Assembly (NCBI GenBank): GCA_963664365.1
Contig: OY761144.1
Span: forward strand, 2,914,001-2,978,000
DNA: 64,000 nt
DNA from: VXRN01 sp963664365
GTDB taxonomy: Bacteria > Chloroflexota > Dehalococcoidia > Lucifugimonadales > UBA1123
Reading direction: 5' to 3'
Each line of letters opens with the position of its first letter. The first letter of the stretch is position 1. Shown here one piece after another: positions 51,424 to 59,687 of the stretch. The position numbers were made by a program, and so were the translations under genes. Under the pieces are notes generated by a model, which was not told where the DNA came from, made no database searches, and worked only from the letters and a program-made list of their open reading frames with translations.

Positions 51424-51888
51424 CTACGATGCCGGCGGCGGCTCGTTGAAAGGCTGTCCGACTTTTTCGGCTTCGATGCGGCGGGTGTTCCATTCGGTCC
51501 ATAAGCGCCGCTCTTCGGCTCGGCCCTCATCCCGGCCCTCAGCTCGGCCCTCATCCCGGCCCTCAGCTCGGCCTCTGGCCTCATGCGCCTCGATGACAGG
51601 CTTTACGAACTTGTTGGTCAGATAGCGCGCGGTAACCATTGCCATCCCTCCGAGTAAATCAAAGACGGTTACAGCCATAATAGCATACACGACAATTAGC
51701 GGAACGGCCGGCGCGGTGTTGCTTCCGACCGCGACCGCGGTTTCAAGTATGCCCTTGTGCTTTCCGCTCGAAACTTCGACCCAAGATATCAGCGCCGTCC
51801 ATCCGACCGTCAGCAGGAAGATCAAACCGAGACACCACGGCAGCCACTTTCGACCGACGCTTAACGGTGACTCTCGATCTTCTACCAT
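51424..51888 (-). CDS. Hypothetical membrane protein with Arg/Glu-rich repeats, between prfA and prmC
   Basis: A 154-residue protein with two membrane segments (about residues 16-36 and 64-88). The C-terminal tail carries RAEGRDEG repeats, encoded by short tandem DNA repeats near 51525-51590, likely helical and surface exposed in the cytoplasm. No family is recognised beyond this pattern. It lies two bases from the prfA stop and 32 bases ahead of prmC, so it sits inside the release-factor operon. Confidence 0.7.
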   Translation of the reverse strand: MVEDRESPLSVGRKWLPWCLGLIFLLTVGWTALISWVEVSSGKHKGILETAVAVGSNTAPAVPLIVVYAIMAVTVFDLLGGMAMVTARYLTNKFVKPVIEAHEARGRAEGRDEGRAEGRDEGRAEERRLWTEWNTRRIEAEKVGQPFNEPPPAS

Positions 51889-51890
51889 AT

Positions 51891-52958
51891 CTATTGGCTC
51901 ATCGCCAGCTTGCGGGTCTGCTCCTCTTCTAGGAGCGCCTCGATGATTCCGTCGATCTCGCCATCCAGGGCCTGGGCCAGGCTGTGAATGGTGAGGCCGA
52001 TGCGGTGGTCGGTTATCCTGCTCTGCGGGAAGTTGTACGTCCTGACGCGCTCGGAGCGGTCGCCGCTTCCGACCTGTGACCTCCTTGCGTCGGAGCGCTC
52101 TCGCCTCTGCTTTTCGACTTCCTGAGCATAGAGTCTGGAACGCAACACCGACATTGCCTTCTCCTTGTTCTTGAGTTGGCTGCGCTCGTCCTGGCAGACG
52201 GCTACGATGCCCGTCGGCTTGTGGGTGATTCGGATTGCGGTGGCTACTTTCTGGACGTTCTGGCCGCCGTGGCCGGATGAGTGGAAGACGTCGATCTGAA
52301 GGTCATCGGCTTTGACTTCGACATCGACATCTTCGGCCTCGGGAAGCACCGCGACGGTTGCCGCCGACGTGTGGATGCGGCCGCTCGACTCAGTGACCGG
52401 CACGCGCTGCACTCGGTGGACGCCGCTCTCGTGCTTCAGCCTGGAGTACGCTCCCTTGCCCCTGACCTCGAAGACGATCTCCTTGACCGCGCCGATGCCC
52501 GTCTCGTTCATGTCTATCACGTCGGTCTTCCAGCGCTGGCGTTGGGCGTACCTGCTGTACATCCTATAAAGGTCAGCGGCGAATAGTCCGGCCTCGTCGC
52601 CGCCCGTGCCGGCTCGAATCTCCACTATGACGTTCTTCTCGTCGTTCGGATCTTTGGGGATGAGCGCCAGCTTGAGATCGAGTTCCGTCCGCTCCCGACG
52701 CGACTCCAGCTCCGCCATCTCCTCGCGCGCAAGCTGAGCGATCTCATCGTCGGACTCATCGCGCAACATCGCCCTGAGGTCGTAAACCTCCGCGTCGATG
52801 GCTCTCAGTTCGCGCGCGAGGCCCACCACGTTCCTGAGATTCGCCTGCTCTTTGGCCATCTCCTGGACGCGCGTGTAGTCCGCCGCCACATCGGGGTCGG
52901 CCATCAGACGGTCGAGCTCCTCGAACCGGTCTTCGACTGCGCGCATCCTCTCCAGCAT
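51891..52958 (-). CDS. prfA: Peptide chain release factor 1
   Basis: About 355 residues from the ATG at 52958 with tggaggtt upstream. The RVPVTESSGRIHTSA region holds the Pro-x-Thr stop-codon motif that marks RF1 (UAA/UAG), and SSGHGGQNVQ carries the GGQ peptide-release motif that PrmC modifies. KNKEKAMSVLRSRLY completes the family pattern. Confidence 0.96.
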   Translation of the reverse strand: MLERMRAVEDRFEELDRLMADPDVAADYTRVQEMAKEQANLRNVVGLARELRAIDAEVYDLRAMLRDESDDEIAQLAREEMAELESRRERTELDLKLALIPKDPNDEKNVIVEIRAGTGGDEAGLFAADLYRMYSRYAQRQRWKTDVIDMNETGIGAVKEIVFEVRGKGAYSRLKHESGVHRVQRVPVTESSGRIHTSAATVAVLPEAEDVDVEVKADDLQIDVFHSSGHGGQNVQKVATAIRITHKPTGIVAVCQDERSQLKNKEKAMSVLRSRLYAQEVEKQRRERSDARRSQVGSGDRSERVRTYNFPQSRITDHRIGLTIHSLAQALDGEIDGIIEALLEEEQTRKLAMSQ

Positions 52959-53081
52959 GGTAACCTCCAACCCATAGTGTACAGTTTGGGGTTGACTGTT
53001 GTCAGGCGAGGCGTTCCGTCGGCCGCGCTATGTAGTAAACTGACTCTTGTCATCGCATCATCGCAGCAGGGAGAGACGCAA

Positions 53082-53975
53082 ATGCCGAATCGAGTCAACA
53101 GGGCAATCGAGCTTCTCGAACAAGACCAGCCCATCTACTACACGGGCGGACATACCGGGGCCAACCTCACATACGAGGAAGGCAAGCAGATGGCGGGCAC
53201 CTGGGCCGACTACATCAACGTCGGGATGGAGCACGGCTCGTTCGACATGCCTGGGCTGGACCAGTTCATGCGCGGACTGGTGGACGGCGGCCCTACGAAC
53301 AGCGGTCACCGCACGCCAGCCGTCGTGGTCGAGGCGCCCGTGGACGGCGGGAGCGAGGACATCGTCCGCGCGAACGCATGGCAGTTCAGGCAGATTCTCG
53401 CCCGAGGAGTGCATGGAATAACGCTGTGCCACGCCGAGACGCCGGGCGCGGTCAAGGCGTTCGTCGAGTCCTGTCGCTATCCATTCAACACCATCGGAGT
53501 GGGCAAGGGCCTGGACATTGGACGCCGCGGCTCCGCCGGGCAGGGGTCGGCGGCCCCGATCTGGGGAGTGCCGGAGGACGAGTACCTCGACAAGGCCGAC
53601 CCGTGGTCGCTGAATCCGGACGGCGAGTTGGCGCTGGGCCTCAAGATCGAAAACGTGCGCGCTCTGGTGAACGTCGAGGTTACAACGCGAGTTCCCGGCA
53701 TAACTTTCGCAGAGTGGGGGCCTGGAGACATGAGCATGTCTATGGGCTACAGGAATTTGCCCGGACAGCCGTGGCCGGACGAGCTTTGGGAGGCGCGAGA
53801 GCGCGTTCGCAAGGCATGTGAGGAAGCGGGCATCGCCTTCTTGGAGGGCGCGTCGCCCGAGACTATCGCCGAGAAGATCGACGCAGGCGTCAGGGTGGTG
53901 TCTTCCAACGGTCCGACCGGAGAGGCGATGGCCAAAGCCGGCCGCGCATACTCGGGCCGCACGATGCCGGTGTGA
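53082..53975 (+). CDS. HpcH/HpaI aldolase/citrate lyase family protein
   Basis: A 297-residue TIM-barrel protein with YINVGMEHGSFDM near the start, a metal site region (AEWGPGDMSMSMG) and a VVSSNGPTGEAMAKAGR ending, resembling 2-keto-3-deoxy-hexarate type aldolases. It is longer than the usual 250 residues by an insert near 165-195. The ATG at 53082 has gggagag upstream. Reaction inferred: retro-aldol cleavage giving pyruvate; substrate unknown. Confidence 0.78.
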   Translation: MPNRVNRAIELLEQDQPIYYTGGHTGANLTYEEGKQMAGTWADYINVGMEHGSFDMPGLDQFMRGLVDGGPTNSGHRTPAVVVEAPVDGGSEDIVRANAWQFRQILARGVHGITLCHAETPGAVKAFVESCRYPFNTIGVGKGLDIGRRGSAGQGSAAPIWGVPEDEYLDKADPWSLNPDGELALGLKIENVRALVNVEVTTRVPGITFAEWGPGDMSMSMGYRNLPGQPWPDELWEARERVRKACEEAGIAFLEGASPETIAEKIDAGVRVVSSNGPTGEAMAKAGRAYSGRTMPV

Positions 53976-54023
53976 CAGGCCGACTCTGAAATGGAGTTGA
54001 TGTGACTGGTCTGACTAGCTAGA

Positions 54024-54335
54024 ATGTCTGACATGGGAATCACATACTCGACATACGAAGCAAAGACCCGATTCTCCGAGGTTCTCAGGCAGGTGCGCGA
54101 AGGCGCGACCGTCACGGTGTCGTACCGTGGCGAGCCTGTGGCCGAGATACGCCCCATCAAGCAGAAATCGGAAATACCGAAATCCGAATCGCTGAAATCG
54201 GAAACACCGGAGGAGTACGAGGAACGCCTGATACGGGAGGGGATTCTGGTTCCCGCAGCGGACCCCAATCACCGATTCAAGCTGGGCGAGCATGTTCCGG
54301 GGGCGCTCGAACGTTTCTTGAAAGATCGCGGCTAG
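54024..54335 (+). CDS. Phd/YefM-type antitoxin with repetitive insert
   Basis: A 103-residue protein. The first 50 residues fit the Phd/YefM fold (YEAKTRFSEVLRQVREG, VTVSYRGEPVAEIRP). A KSE-rich stretch (about 50-62) encoded by an imperfect 15-base repeat then separates it from the toxin-binding tail. The PIN toxin gene overlaps its stop by one base. Confidence 0.85.
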   Translation: MSDMGITYSTYEAKTRFSEVLRQVREGATVTVSYRGEPVAEIRPIKQKSEIPKSESLKSETPEEYEERLIREGILVPAADPNHRFKLGEHVPGALERFLKDRG

Positions 54336-54709
54336 TGAGTACCGCCTACGTTGATGCGTCGGTAGTGATCGCGGTTGATTTCAACCAAGAGGGAGGAGCC
54401 GCCGAGCGCATGAACGGCTTCTCTACGCTTCGCTCTTCGAACCTGCTTGAGGCTGAAGTGCGCTCGGCGTTCGCCAGGGAGCATAAGAGGTTCGTCCCAA
54501 GCGTCTTGGCGGGAATCCAGTGGGTGTTCCCAATCCGATCACTGGCCCCCGAGATGGCGACCGTCTTGCGGGCCGGCTATCTGCGGGGCGCGGACCTCTG
54601 GCACGTTGCCGTTGCTTTGTACATCGCTCAGGACCCCGCTGAGATGTGCTTTCTTACTCTCGACCAACGTCAGCGGGACGTGGTCGCATCTCTGGGGTTC
54701 GAGGTCTGA
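54335..54709 (+). CDS. PIN-domain toxin, VapC-like
   Basis: A 124-residue PIN protein with a GTG start. YVDASVV, NLLEAEVRSAF, GADLWHVAVA and LTLDQRQRDVA carry the acidic site residues. Not obviously the same subtype as the pair at 1185-1872. Confidence 0.85.
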   Translation: MSTAYVDASVVIAVDFNQEGGAAERMNGFSTLRSSNLLEAEVRSAFAREHKRFVPSVLAGIQWVFPIRSLAPEMATVLRAGYLRGADLWHVAVALYIAQDPAEMCFLTLDQRQRDVVASLGFEV

Positions 54710-54729
54710 TTTTCGGTATCGGAACTCCC

Positions 54730-55476
54730 CTAGATCGTTCTGACGCTGCCGCGGACGTAGTTGGCGTCGTCAGACGCCAGGAACGCGATGACGGCGGCGA
54801 CGCCGTCGGGGGACGACAGTCCCGCCATCGTGTTCTTGTACGCCTCGCGGTCGCCTGTGTTGGAGAGATGCTCCTCGGTTGCGCCGATTTTGAGCGGTGT
54901 GTCTAGGCCGCCCGGAAGCACGTCGTTGACCCTGATGCCGTGCTTGGACAGGTGAGTGTCAAGAGTCATCGCCATGCCATGTGTGCCACCCTTGCTGGAG
55001 CCGTAGGCCACGGACGAACTTCCGCCGACCACTCCCGCGCCCGATGATGTCAGGATAATCACGCCGCTTTGCTGGGCGATCATGTACCTGCTGACGTGCT
55101 TGGCGACGATGTACGACCCTTTGAGATTGACCTCGATCACCGGGTCCCAAATCGAGTCGTCAACGTCGGTGATCTCCAGACCGGAACCCTTGAGTATCCC
55201 GGCCAGATGGGCGAGCACGTCGATTTCGCCGCCCAACCAGCCGGCGGCCTCATTGACGGAGTGACTCACCGCCTGCTCGTCGGTCACGTCCACGTGCCAG
55301 TAATGGGCTTCTCCCCCGGAGTCCACGATTGTCCTGACCGTGAGCTCGGCGTCAGAGTCGTTGATGTCGAACAACGCGACGCGGGCGCCCTCCGACGCGA
55401 TCCGTATCGCAGTCGCGCGGCCTATGCCGGTTGATCCTCCTGTAACTAGCGCTCGCTTCCCGCTAAGACTGGCCAT
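54730..55476 (-). CDS. Short-chain dehydrogenase/reductase (SDR)
   Basis: About 248 residues with TGGSTGIG (residues 13-20), HLAG in place of NNAG, a Ser in LTSSG and YGSSK. Asp in ALFDINDSD suggests NAD(H). The second ATG (55476) is chosen because aggag lies seven bases upstream, whereas the first ATG directly abuts it. It overlaps the end of the preceding isomerase-like gene by 14 bases, so the two are co-transcribed and may act in one catabolic route. The C-terminal GGxxI ending of typical SDRs is shortened to GSVRTI. Confidence 0.83.
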   Translation of the reverse strand: MASLSGKRALVTGGSTGIGRATAIRIASEGARVALFDINDSDAELTVRTIVDSGGEAHYWHVDVTDEQAVSHSVNEAAGWLGGEIDVLAHLAGILKGSGLEITDVDDSIWDPVIEVNLKGSYIVAKHVSRYMIAQQSGVIILTSSGAGVVGGSSSVAYGSSKGGTHGMAMTLDTHLSKHGIRVNDVLPGGLDTPLKIGATEEHLSNTGDREAYKNTMAGLSSPDGVAAVIAFLASDDANYVRGSVRTI

Positions 55477-56350
55477 TTTCATCTCCTGTTGTGTTGTCCC
55501 ACTCTATTCCTGCAATGGACGCATACTTTCGATACTTCACAGCGGCCGCGGCGTAGCGGTCCGGGGGCAGATGCTCGATCAGGACATGACCGGTCGGGCA
55601 CGCGCGCTGCATACCCTTCAGAAATGTCAGATGGTCGAGCATCCCAGAGCCGATCTCCGCTTCCTCGAACCGCACCATGAGTTGATCGACGACCGTGAAG
55701 TCCTTGGCGTGCGCACCGAATGTGTAATCTCCGACCAGATCGAAGAACTCTTCAAGCAGCCGCGTCGTGTCGTAAGCGTCTTCCAGGCTGCCGACGAAGT
55801 TCACCGGGTCCTGGTTGAAGCCGAGGGCGTCTGAACCGACGGCTTCGATGAAGTCCCGCACGCGGCGCGGGGAGTATAGCGGAGACACTGCGCCGCCTTC
55901 GACAGCCACCATAACGCCCTCGTCTTCTGCCGCTCGGCACATCTTCCTGGCGGAGTCCACAAGGCGGTCGAACACCTCGGCGCCACGATTTTGCGGATGC
56001 GGGAGCCACGGCCCTTTCGGGTTCAGACTGCCCGGTCGAAGGTAGGTGTTCGGCGCGCCCAGTTGGGCCGTAAGTCCACACATTCGCTTGGCGAACTCTA
56101 TGGCGGCCTCCCGCTCGCCTTCGTCCGGACTGACCAGACCGCCGCCATAGCCGCCGTTGGTCTGGCCAATAACGATTCCGGCCTCTTGGAACATCGCCTT
56201 CAGACGGTCGGCGTCCGGGGCGGTCATCGAGGTCGGGTCTTGGACGATGACGTTCAGCGCTCCGAATCCCTCGCTCGCCACCTCAGACAGCAGTTCGGGG
56301 GTGATGTTCCGCCAGTCTCCGGGGATTCTCCCCGCCGCGCCTAACAGCAT
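55463..56350 (-). CDS. Sugar phosphate isomerase/epimerase-like TIM barrel protein
   Basis: About 295 residues in the xylose isomerase-like/AP endonuclease 2 superfamily: VAVEGGAVSPLYSPR with a metal Glu, GFNQDPVNFVG, FGAHAKDFTV and VLIEHLPPDRY, which together give the metal ligands. The start at 56350 has ggagg upstream. Adjacent SDR suggests an isomerisation then oxidation of a polyol or sugar; this is inference. Confidence 0.78.
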   Translation of the reverse strand: MLLGAAGRIPGDWRNITPELLSEVASEGFGALNVIVQDPTSMTAPDADRLKAMFQEAGIVIGQTNGGYGGGLVSPDEGEREAAIEFAKRMCGLTAQLGAPNTYLRPGSLNPKGPWLPHPQNRGAEVFDRLVDSARKMCRAAEDEGVMVAVEGGAVSPLYSPRRVRDFIEAVGSDALGFNQDPVNFVGSLEDAYDTTRLLEEFFDLVGDYTFGAHAKDFTVVDQLMVRFEEAEIGSGMLDHLTFLKGMQRACPTGHVLIEHLPPDRYAAAAVKYRKYASIAGIEWDNTTGDENGQS

Positions 56351-56472
56351 AGTTTCGCCTCCGGTTCGGGGCTCCATGTTGGACTGATCATCTGATTTTA
56401 GCAGGATATGGTTGAAGATAGCAGGTTGAGGCCGTTAGCGAAAGCGCGCGCCAAAGATGGTAAGCTCTGCCA

Positions 56473-57702
56473 ATGACGGCCCAACATGACACAGGCGCGG
56501 CGCAGGTCCGGAGGTACCACGGTCTGGATGGCCTGAGAGGGTTCGCGATGCTTTTGGGCATCGCGCTCCACGCGACCCTGCCCTATTTCTCTCGCATTGC
56601 CGAGTTCGAGTTCATCTGGCCGGCGGACGACGACCAGTCAATCCTAATGTTCCTAGTATTCGATTTCATCCATACGTGGCGGATGCCTACGTTCTTCCTG
56701 ATGGCGGGTTTCTTCGCACATCTGATGCTGGACCGACGCCCTTTGTCAACATTCGCTCTGGATAGGCTGAAGCGAATCGGCCTGCCGCTGATACTATTCG
56801 GGGCTGTCATGGCCGTTATCATTCCGCCGATATGGGTCTATGGATGGTACGGCGTCATATCTTTCGAGGGATTCCTGGACGCTTTGGATAAGAGGCAGGA
56901 CCTCGACTCCAGCGGCGAGTTAGTCGGCCATATGTGGTTCCTCTACTATCTCCTGCTGATGTACGCCGCCCTGATGGGCTTTCGACTGTTTGGGCGGCTC
57001 CGATGGGCGCGTCTGGCTGCTATCTGCAGACACGTCGGCGACGTCGTCTATACTCGGATACCGCTTGCGCTGATACTCGGTGCGGCGGTTCTGCTGGTCT
57101 TGCGCGCCGGAAACGAGTCGAAACCCTTATGGCCGCTGAACCTGCCGGACGTGATCTATGGTTCGCTGTTCTTCTTCTACGGCTATGGACTCTACGCCCG
57201 CCGCGAGCTTATCGAAAGGCTCAAACAGACTGAGACGCTCTCCGTCCTGTGGGCAATATCGGCGGTCGTGTTCTTCGTTCACCTCGCGCTGCTGGGCGCG
57301 ATGGACGAGGCGGCGAAGCAGAAAGCGGAAGAGGACTATCTCAAGCTGCTGTGGCTGATCGGGACCGTATTCTACGGCGCGTCGGCGGCCCTGCTGAGCC
57401 TCGGATTTGTAGGACTCTTCGAGCGCCTGATACAGTCACCCCGCGACTGGGTCCGTTGGCTCGCGGACTCGTCGTACTGGATCTACATCGTCCACCTCCC
57501 GATTGTGACTTTCCTGACGTTCTACCTGGCCCACCTCGACAGGCAGGGCCGTCTGGAAGACCTGACGCGGTTCGGCTGGAGCGCCGAGATGAAGTTCCTG
57601 CTGGCCTGCGTGGTGACCGGAGCAGTTGGAATCGTGACGTATCGGTACTTGGTCAGGTACACTCCACTCGGCACGCTGCTGAACGGGAAGAGAGGGTCGT
57701 AG
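56473..57702 (+). CDS. Acyltransferase 3 family membrane protein
   Basis: A 409-residue protein with about ten membrane segments. YHGLDGLRGFAMLLGIALHA carries the R-G-x8-H type active-site region of acyltransferase 3, with FLMAGFFA and GHMWFLYYLLLMY further on, the pattern of the glucan-modifying OpgC group. It probably transfers succinyl or acetyl groups to a cell-surface carbohydrate; the acceptor is unknown. Confidence 0.85.
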   Translation: MTAQHDTGAAQVRRYHGLDGLRGFAMLLGIALHATLPYFSRIAEFEFIWPADDDQSILMFLVFDFIHTWRMPTFFLMAGFFAHLMLDRRPLSTFALDRLKRIGLPLILFGAVMAVIIPPIWVYGWYGVISFEGFLDALDKRQDLDSSGELVGHMWFLYYLLLMYAALMGFRLFGRLRWARLAAICRHVGDVVYTRIPLALILGAAVLLVLRAGNESKPLWPLNLPDVIYGSLFFFYGYGLYARRELIERLKQTETLSVLWAISAVVFFVHLALLGAMDEAAKQKAEEDYLKLLWLIGTVFYGASAALLSLGFVGLFERLIQSPRDWVRWLADSSYWIYIVHLPIVTFLTFYLAHLDRQGRLEDLTRFGWSAEMKFLLACVVTGAVGIVTYRYLVRYTPLGTLLNGKRGS

Positions 57703-57812
57703 AATCCAGATCCACCACCTAGCGATAGCATTACGGCATCGGCCGGCGCTGACGCTTCACGAAGCGCCCTACTGGCATCCGGCTATTATGTGGTGGATTT
57801 AGGAACTTACTG

Positions 57813-59033
57813 ATGTCAACAACCATGCTAACACCCGAATTCAGGCGCGGGCGCACACTCCTAGCCATCACCGTTGTGTTGGGCCATGCCATAAAGCACA
57901 TCTATAACTCCGGCCTTCAGACGATTCTCCTGCCTGAGATCAAGATCGGCATGGGCCTGAGCGCGACACAGCTAGGGACACTGGCCTTCTCACGCCAGGT
58001 GACGGGCTGGGTGATGACCGTGGCCGCGGGGTATCTCGGCGACAGGTTCGCCAATCGCGCTTCCCTCATGCTGGCTATGTCCATGATTCTGATGGGGGTG
58101 TCATACTTCTTGGCCGGCCTCGCTCCCACCTATCTGTTCATGTTGGCCGCGATGCTTCTGATAGGGGTCGGCCCGTCCATGTACCATCCGCCCGCCATGG
58201 GGGCGCTGTCCCGTCGATTCCCGGACAAGCGCGGCTTCATGATCTCTCTGCACGGGACGGGCGGCAGCGCAGGCGAGGTGCTCGGCCCGCTCGTGGCCGC
58301 CGGAGCGCTTGTCTATCTCGTGTGGCGAGATGTCTTGCAGGTCAGCCTCGTCCCGGCGATTCTGGCCGGATTTCTCATCTGGGCCATGATGAGAAGCGTG
58401 CGCGGCGAAGTGCCCGGTTCAGCATCGACCGGCGAATACTTCCGCGCCATCGCCGGGCTGCTCAGGAAGGGCCGACTGGCGATACTCGTCCTCGTCACCG
58501 CGCTGCGAAGCATGGGGCAGAGCGCGATCATGATATTCCTGCCCGTCTATTTGCGGGAAGACCTTGAGTACTCGGCCGGCGCCGTCGCGCTGTTTCTCGC
58601 GCTTGCCCAAGTCGTCGGGATTGTCGTTCAGCCCGCAATGGGCTGGCTGTCCGACCGGTTTGGACGCAAGGTCGTGCTCGTGCCCGCCCTGACCGCCATG
58701 GGACTGCTCTCCGCCGTGCTTGCCGTCGCCGAACCCGGACCCCAGCTTGTGCTGACGATTCTAGCCCTCGGCGCTTTCTTGTACTCGCTTCACACGATCA
58801 TGATCGCCGCGGCGATGGACGTCGCTGGCGAGGACGAAGTCCAGTCCACCATCGTATCGCTGATCTACGGCGCCAGCTTCATCGGCACCCTCTCCCCGGT
58901 CTTGGCCGGAGTGATCGCGGACAACTACGGAACGCAGGCCGCCTTCGTGTACGGCGGCGCGGTCGTGCTTCTGGGCACGCTGATTCTCGCGCTGACCAAG
59001 CTCCCAAGAACTTCGAGCCAAATTATGCGATAA
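57813..59033 (+). CDS. Major facilitator superfamily transporter
   Basis: A 406-residue, 12-segment MFS protein with AGYLGDRFANR in the first half and GWLSDRFGRKVVL in the equivalent loop of the second half. Close similarity to drug-export and fosmidomycin-resistance-type members is possible, but the substrate cannot be assigned. Not closely related to the MFS protein at 9348-10613 by visible motifs. Confidence 0.87.
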   Translation: MSTTMLTPEFRRGRTLLAITVVLGHAIKHIYNSGLQTILLPEIKIGMGLSATQLGTLAFSRQVTGWVMTVAAGYLGDRFANRASLMLAMSMILMGVSYFLAGLAPTYLFMLAAMLLIGVGPSMYHPPAMGALSRRFPDKRGFMISLHGTGGSAGEVLGPLVAAGALVYLVWRDVLQVSLVPAILAGFLIWAMMRSVRGEVPGSASTGEYFRAIAGLLRKGRLAILVLVTALRSMGQSAIMIFLPVYLREDLEYSAGAVALFLALAQVVGIVVQPAMGWLSDRFGRKVVLVPALTAMGLLSAVLAVAEPGPQLVLTILALGAFLYSLHTIMIAAAMDVAGEDEVQSTIVSLIYGASFIGTLSPVLAGVIADNYGTQAAFVYGGAVVLLGTLILALTKLPRTSSQIMR

Positions 59034-59063
59034 TAGAATCTATCAACACATGCGAGGTTCCCA

Positions 59064-59321
59064 ATGACTACTGATACCAGACTCGGAATGTTGGAAGGGC
59101 GAGCGGACGAACAGGCTGCGGCAATCGCGGACCTGCGCGCCGGACAGCGCGAAATCATGTCCATGATGAACAGCAGATTCGATGGGGCGGATAACCGCTT
59201 CGAAAGCCTGAACAGCAGCTTTGACGGGGCGGATAGCCGCATCGACCGTGTATTCTTTGGCATGATCGGCATAGGCGCGGCGCAGATCGCTTTGCTGATT
59301 ACACTCGTAGTCCGCGGATAG
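59064..59321 (+). CDS. Small coiled-coil membrane-tail protein
   Basis: An 85-residue protein with a repeat of the form SRFDGADNRFESLNSSFDGA (heptad-like) and a C-terminal membrane segment (MIGIGAAQIALLITLVV). Function unknown; it may be a tail-anchored trimer. It sits six bases upstream of the retropepsin-like gene. Confidence 0.65.
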   Translation: MTTDTRLGMLEGRADEQAAAIADLRAGQREIMSMMNSRFDGADNRFESLNSSFDGADSRIDRVFFGMIGIGAAQIALLITLVVRG

Positions 59322-59327
59322 GCCAAC

Positions 59328-59684
59328 ATGGGAACTTTCAACGTATCGATCGAGGTCGGCGACATCCAGAGAAGCCGATTCGAGGAACTGGAAGCGCTGG
59401 CCGATACCGGCGCTACGACTACCGTGATACCCGCGCCCGTGCTTAGACGGCTGGGCGTCAGGCCAACCATGCGCCAGACTTTCGAGTACGCCAATGGTGA
59501 ACAGGTTGACCTGGACATGGGCGAGGCGAGGATCCGCGTTGAGGGCCGGGAGACCGTGAGTTGGGTCATCTTCGGGAACGAAGGCGGCGGCGCGCTGCTC
59601 GGCGCGTACACGCTGGAGGGCGTCTTTCTCGCCGTGGATCCGTACAATCAGCGTCTGACCCCCGTGCGCGGACTGCTGAAGTAA
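59328..59684 (+). CDS. Retropepsin-like (clan AA) aspartic protease
   Basis: A 118-residue protein with ALADTGATTTVIP, the D-T-G-A active site of single-domain retroviral-type aspartic proteases, which act as homodimers. The strand pattern downstream fits the fold. Substrate unknown; the tail-anchored protein just upstream is a candidate partner or substrate. Confidence 0.78.
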   Translation: MGTFNVSIEVGDIQRSRFEELEALADTGATTTVIPAPVLRRLGVRPTMRQTFEYANGEQVDLDMGEARIRVEGRETVSWVIFGNEGGGALLGAYTLEGVFLAVDPYNQRLTPVRGLLK

Positions 59685-59687
59685 CCT

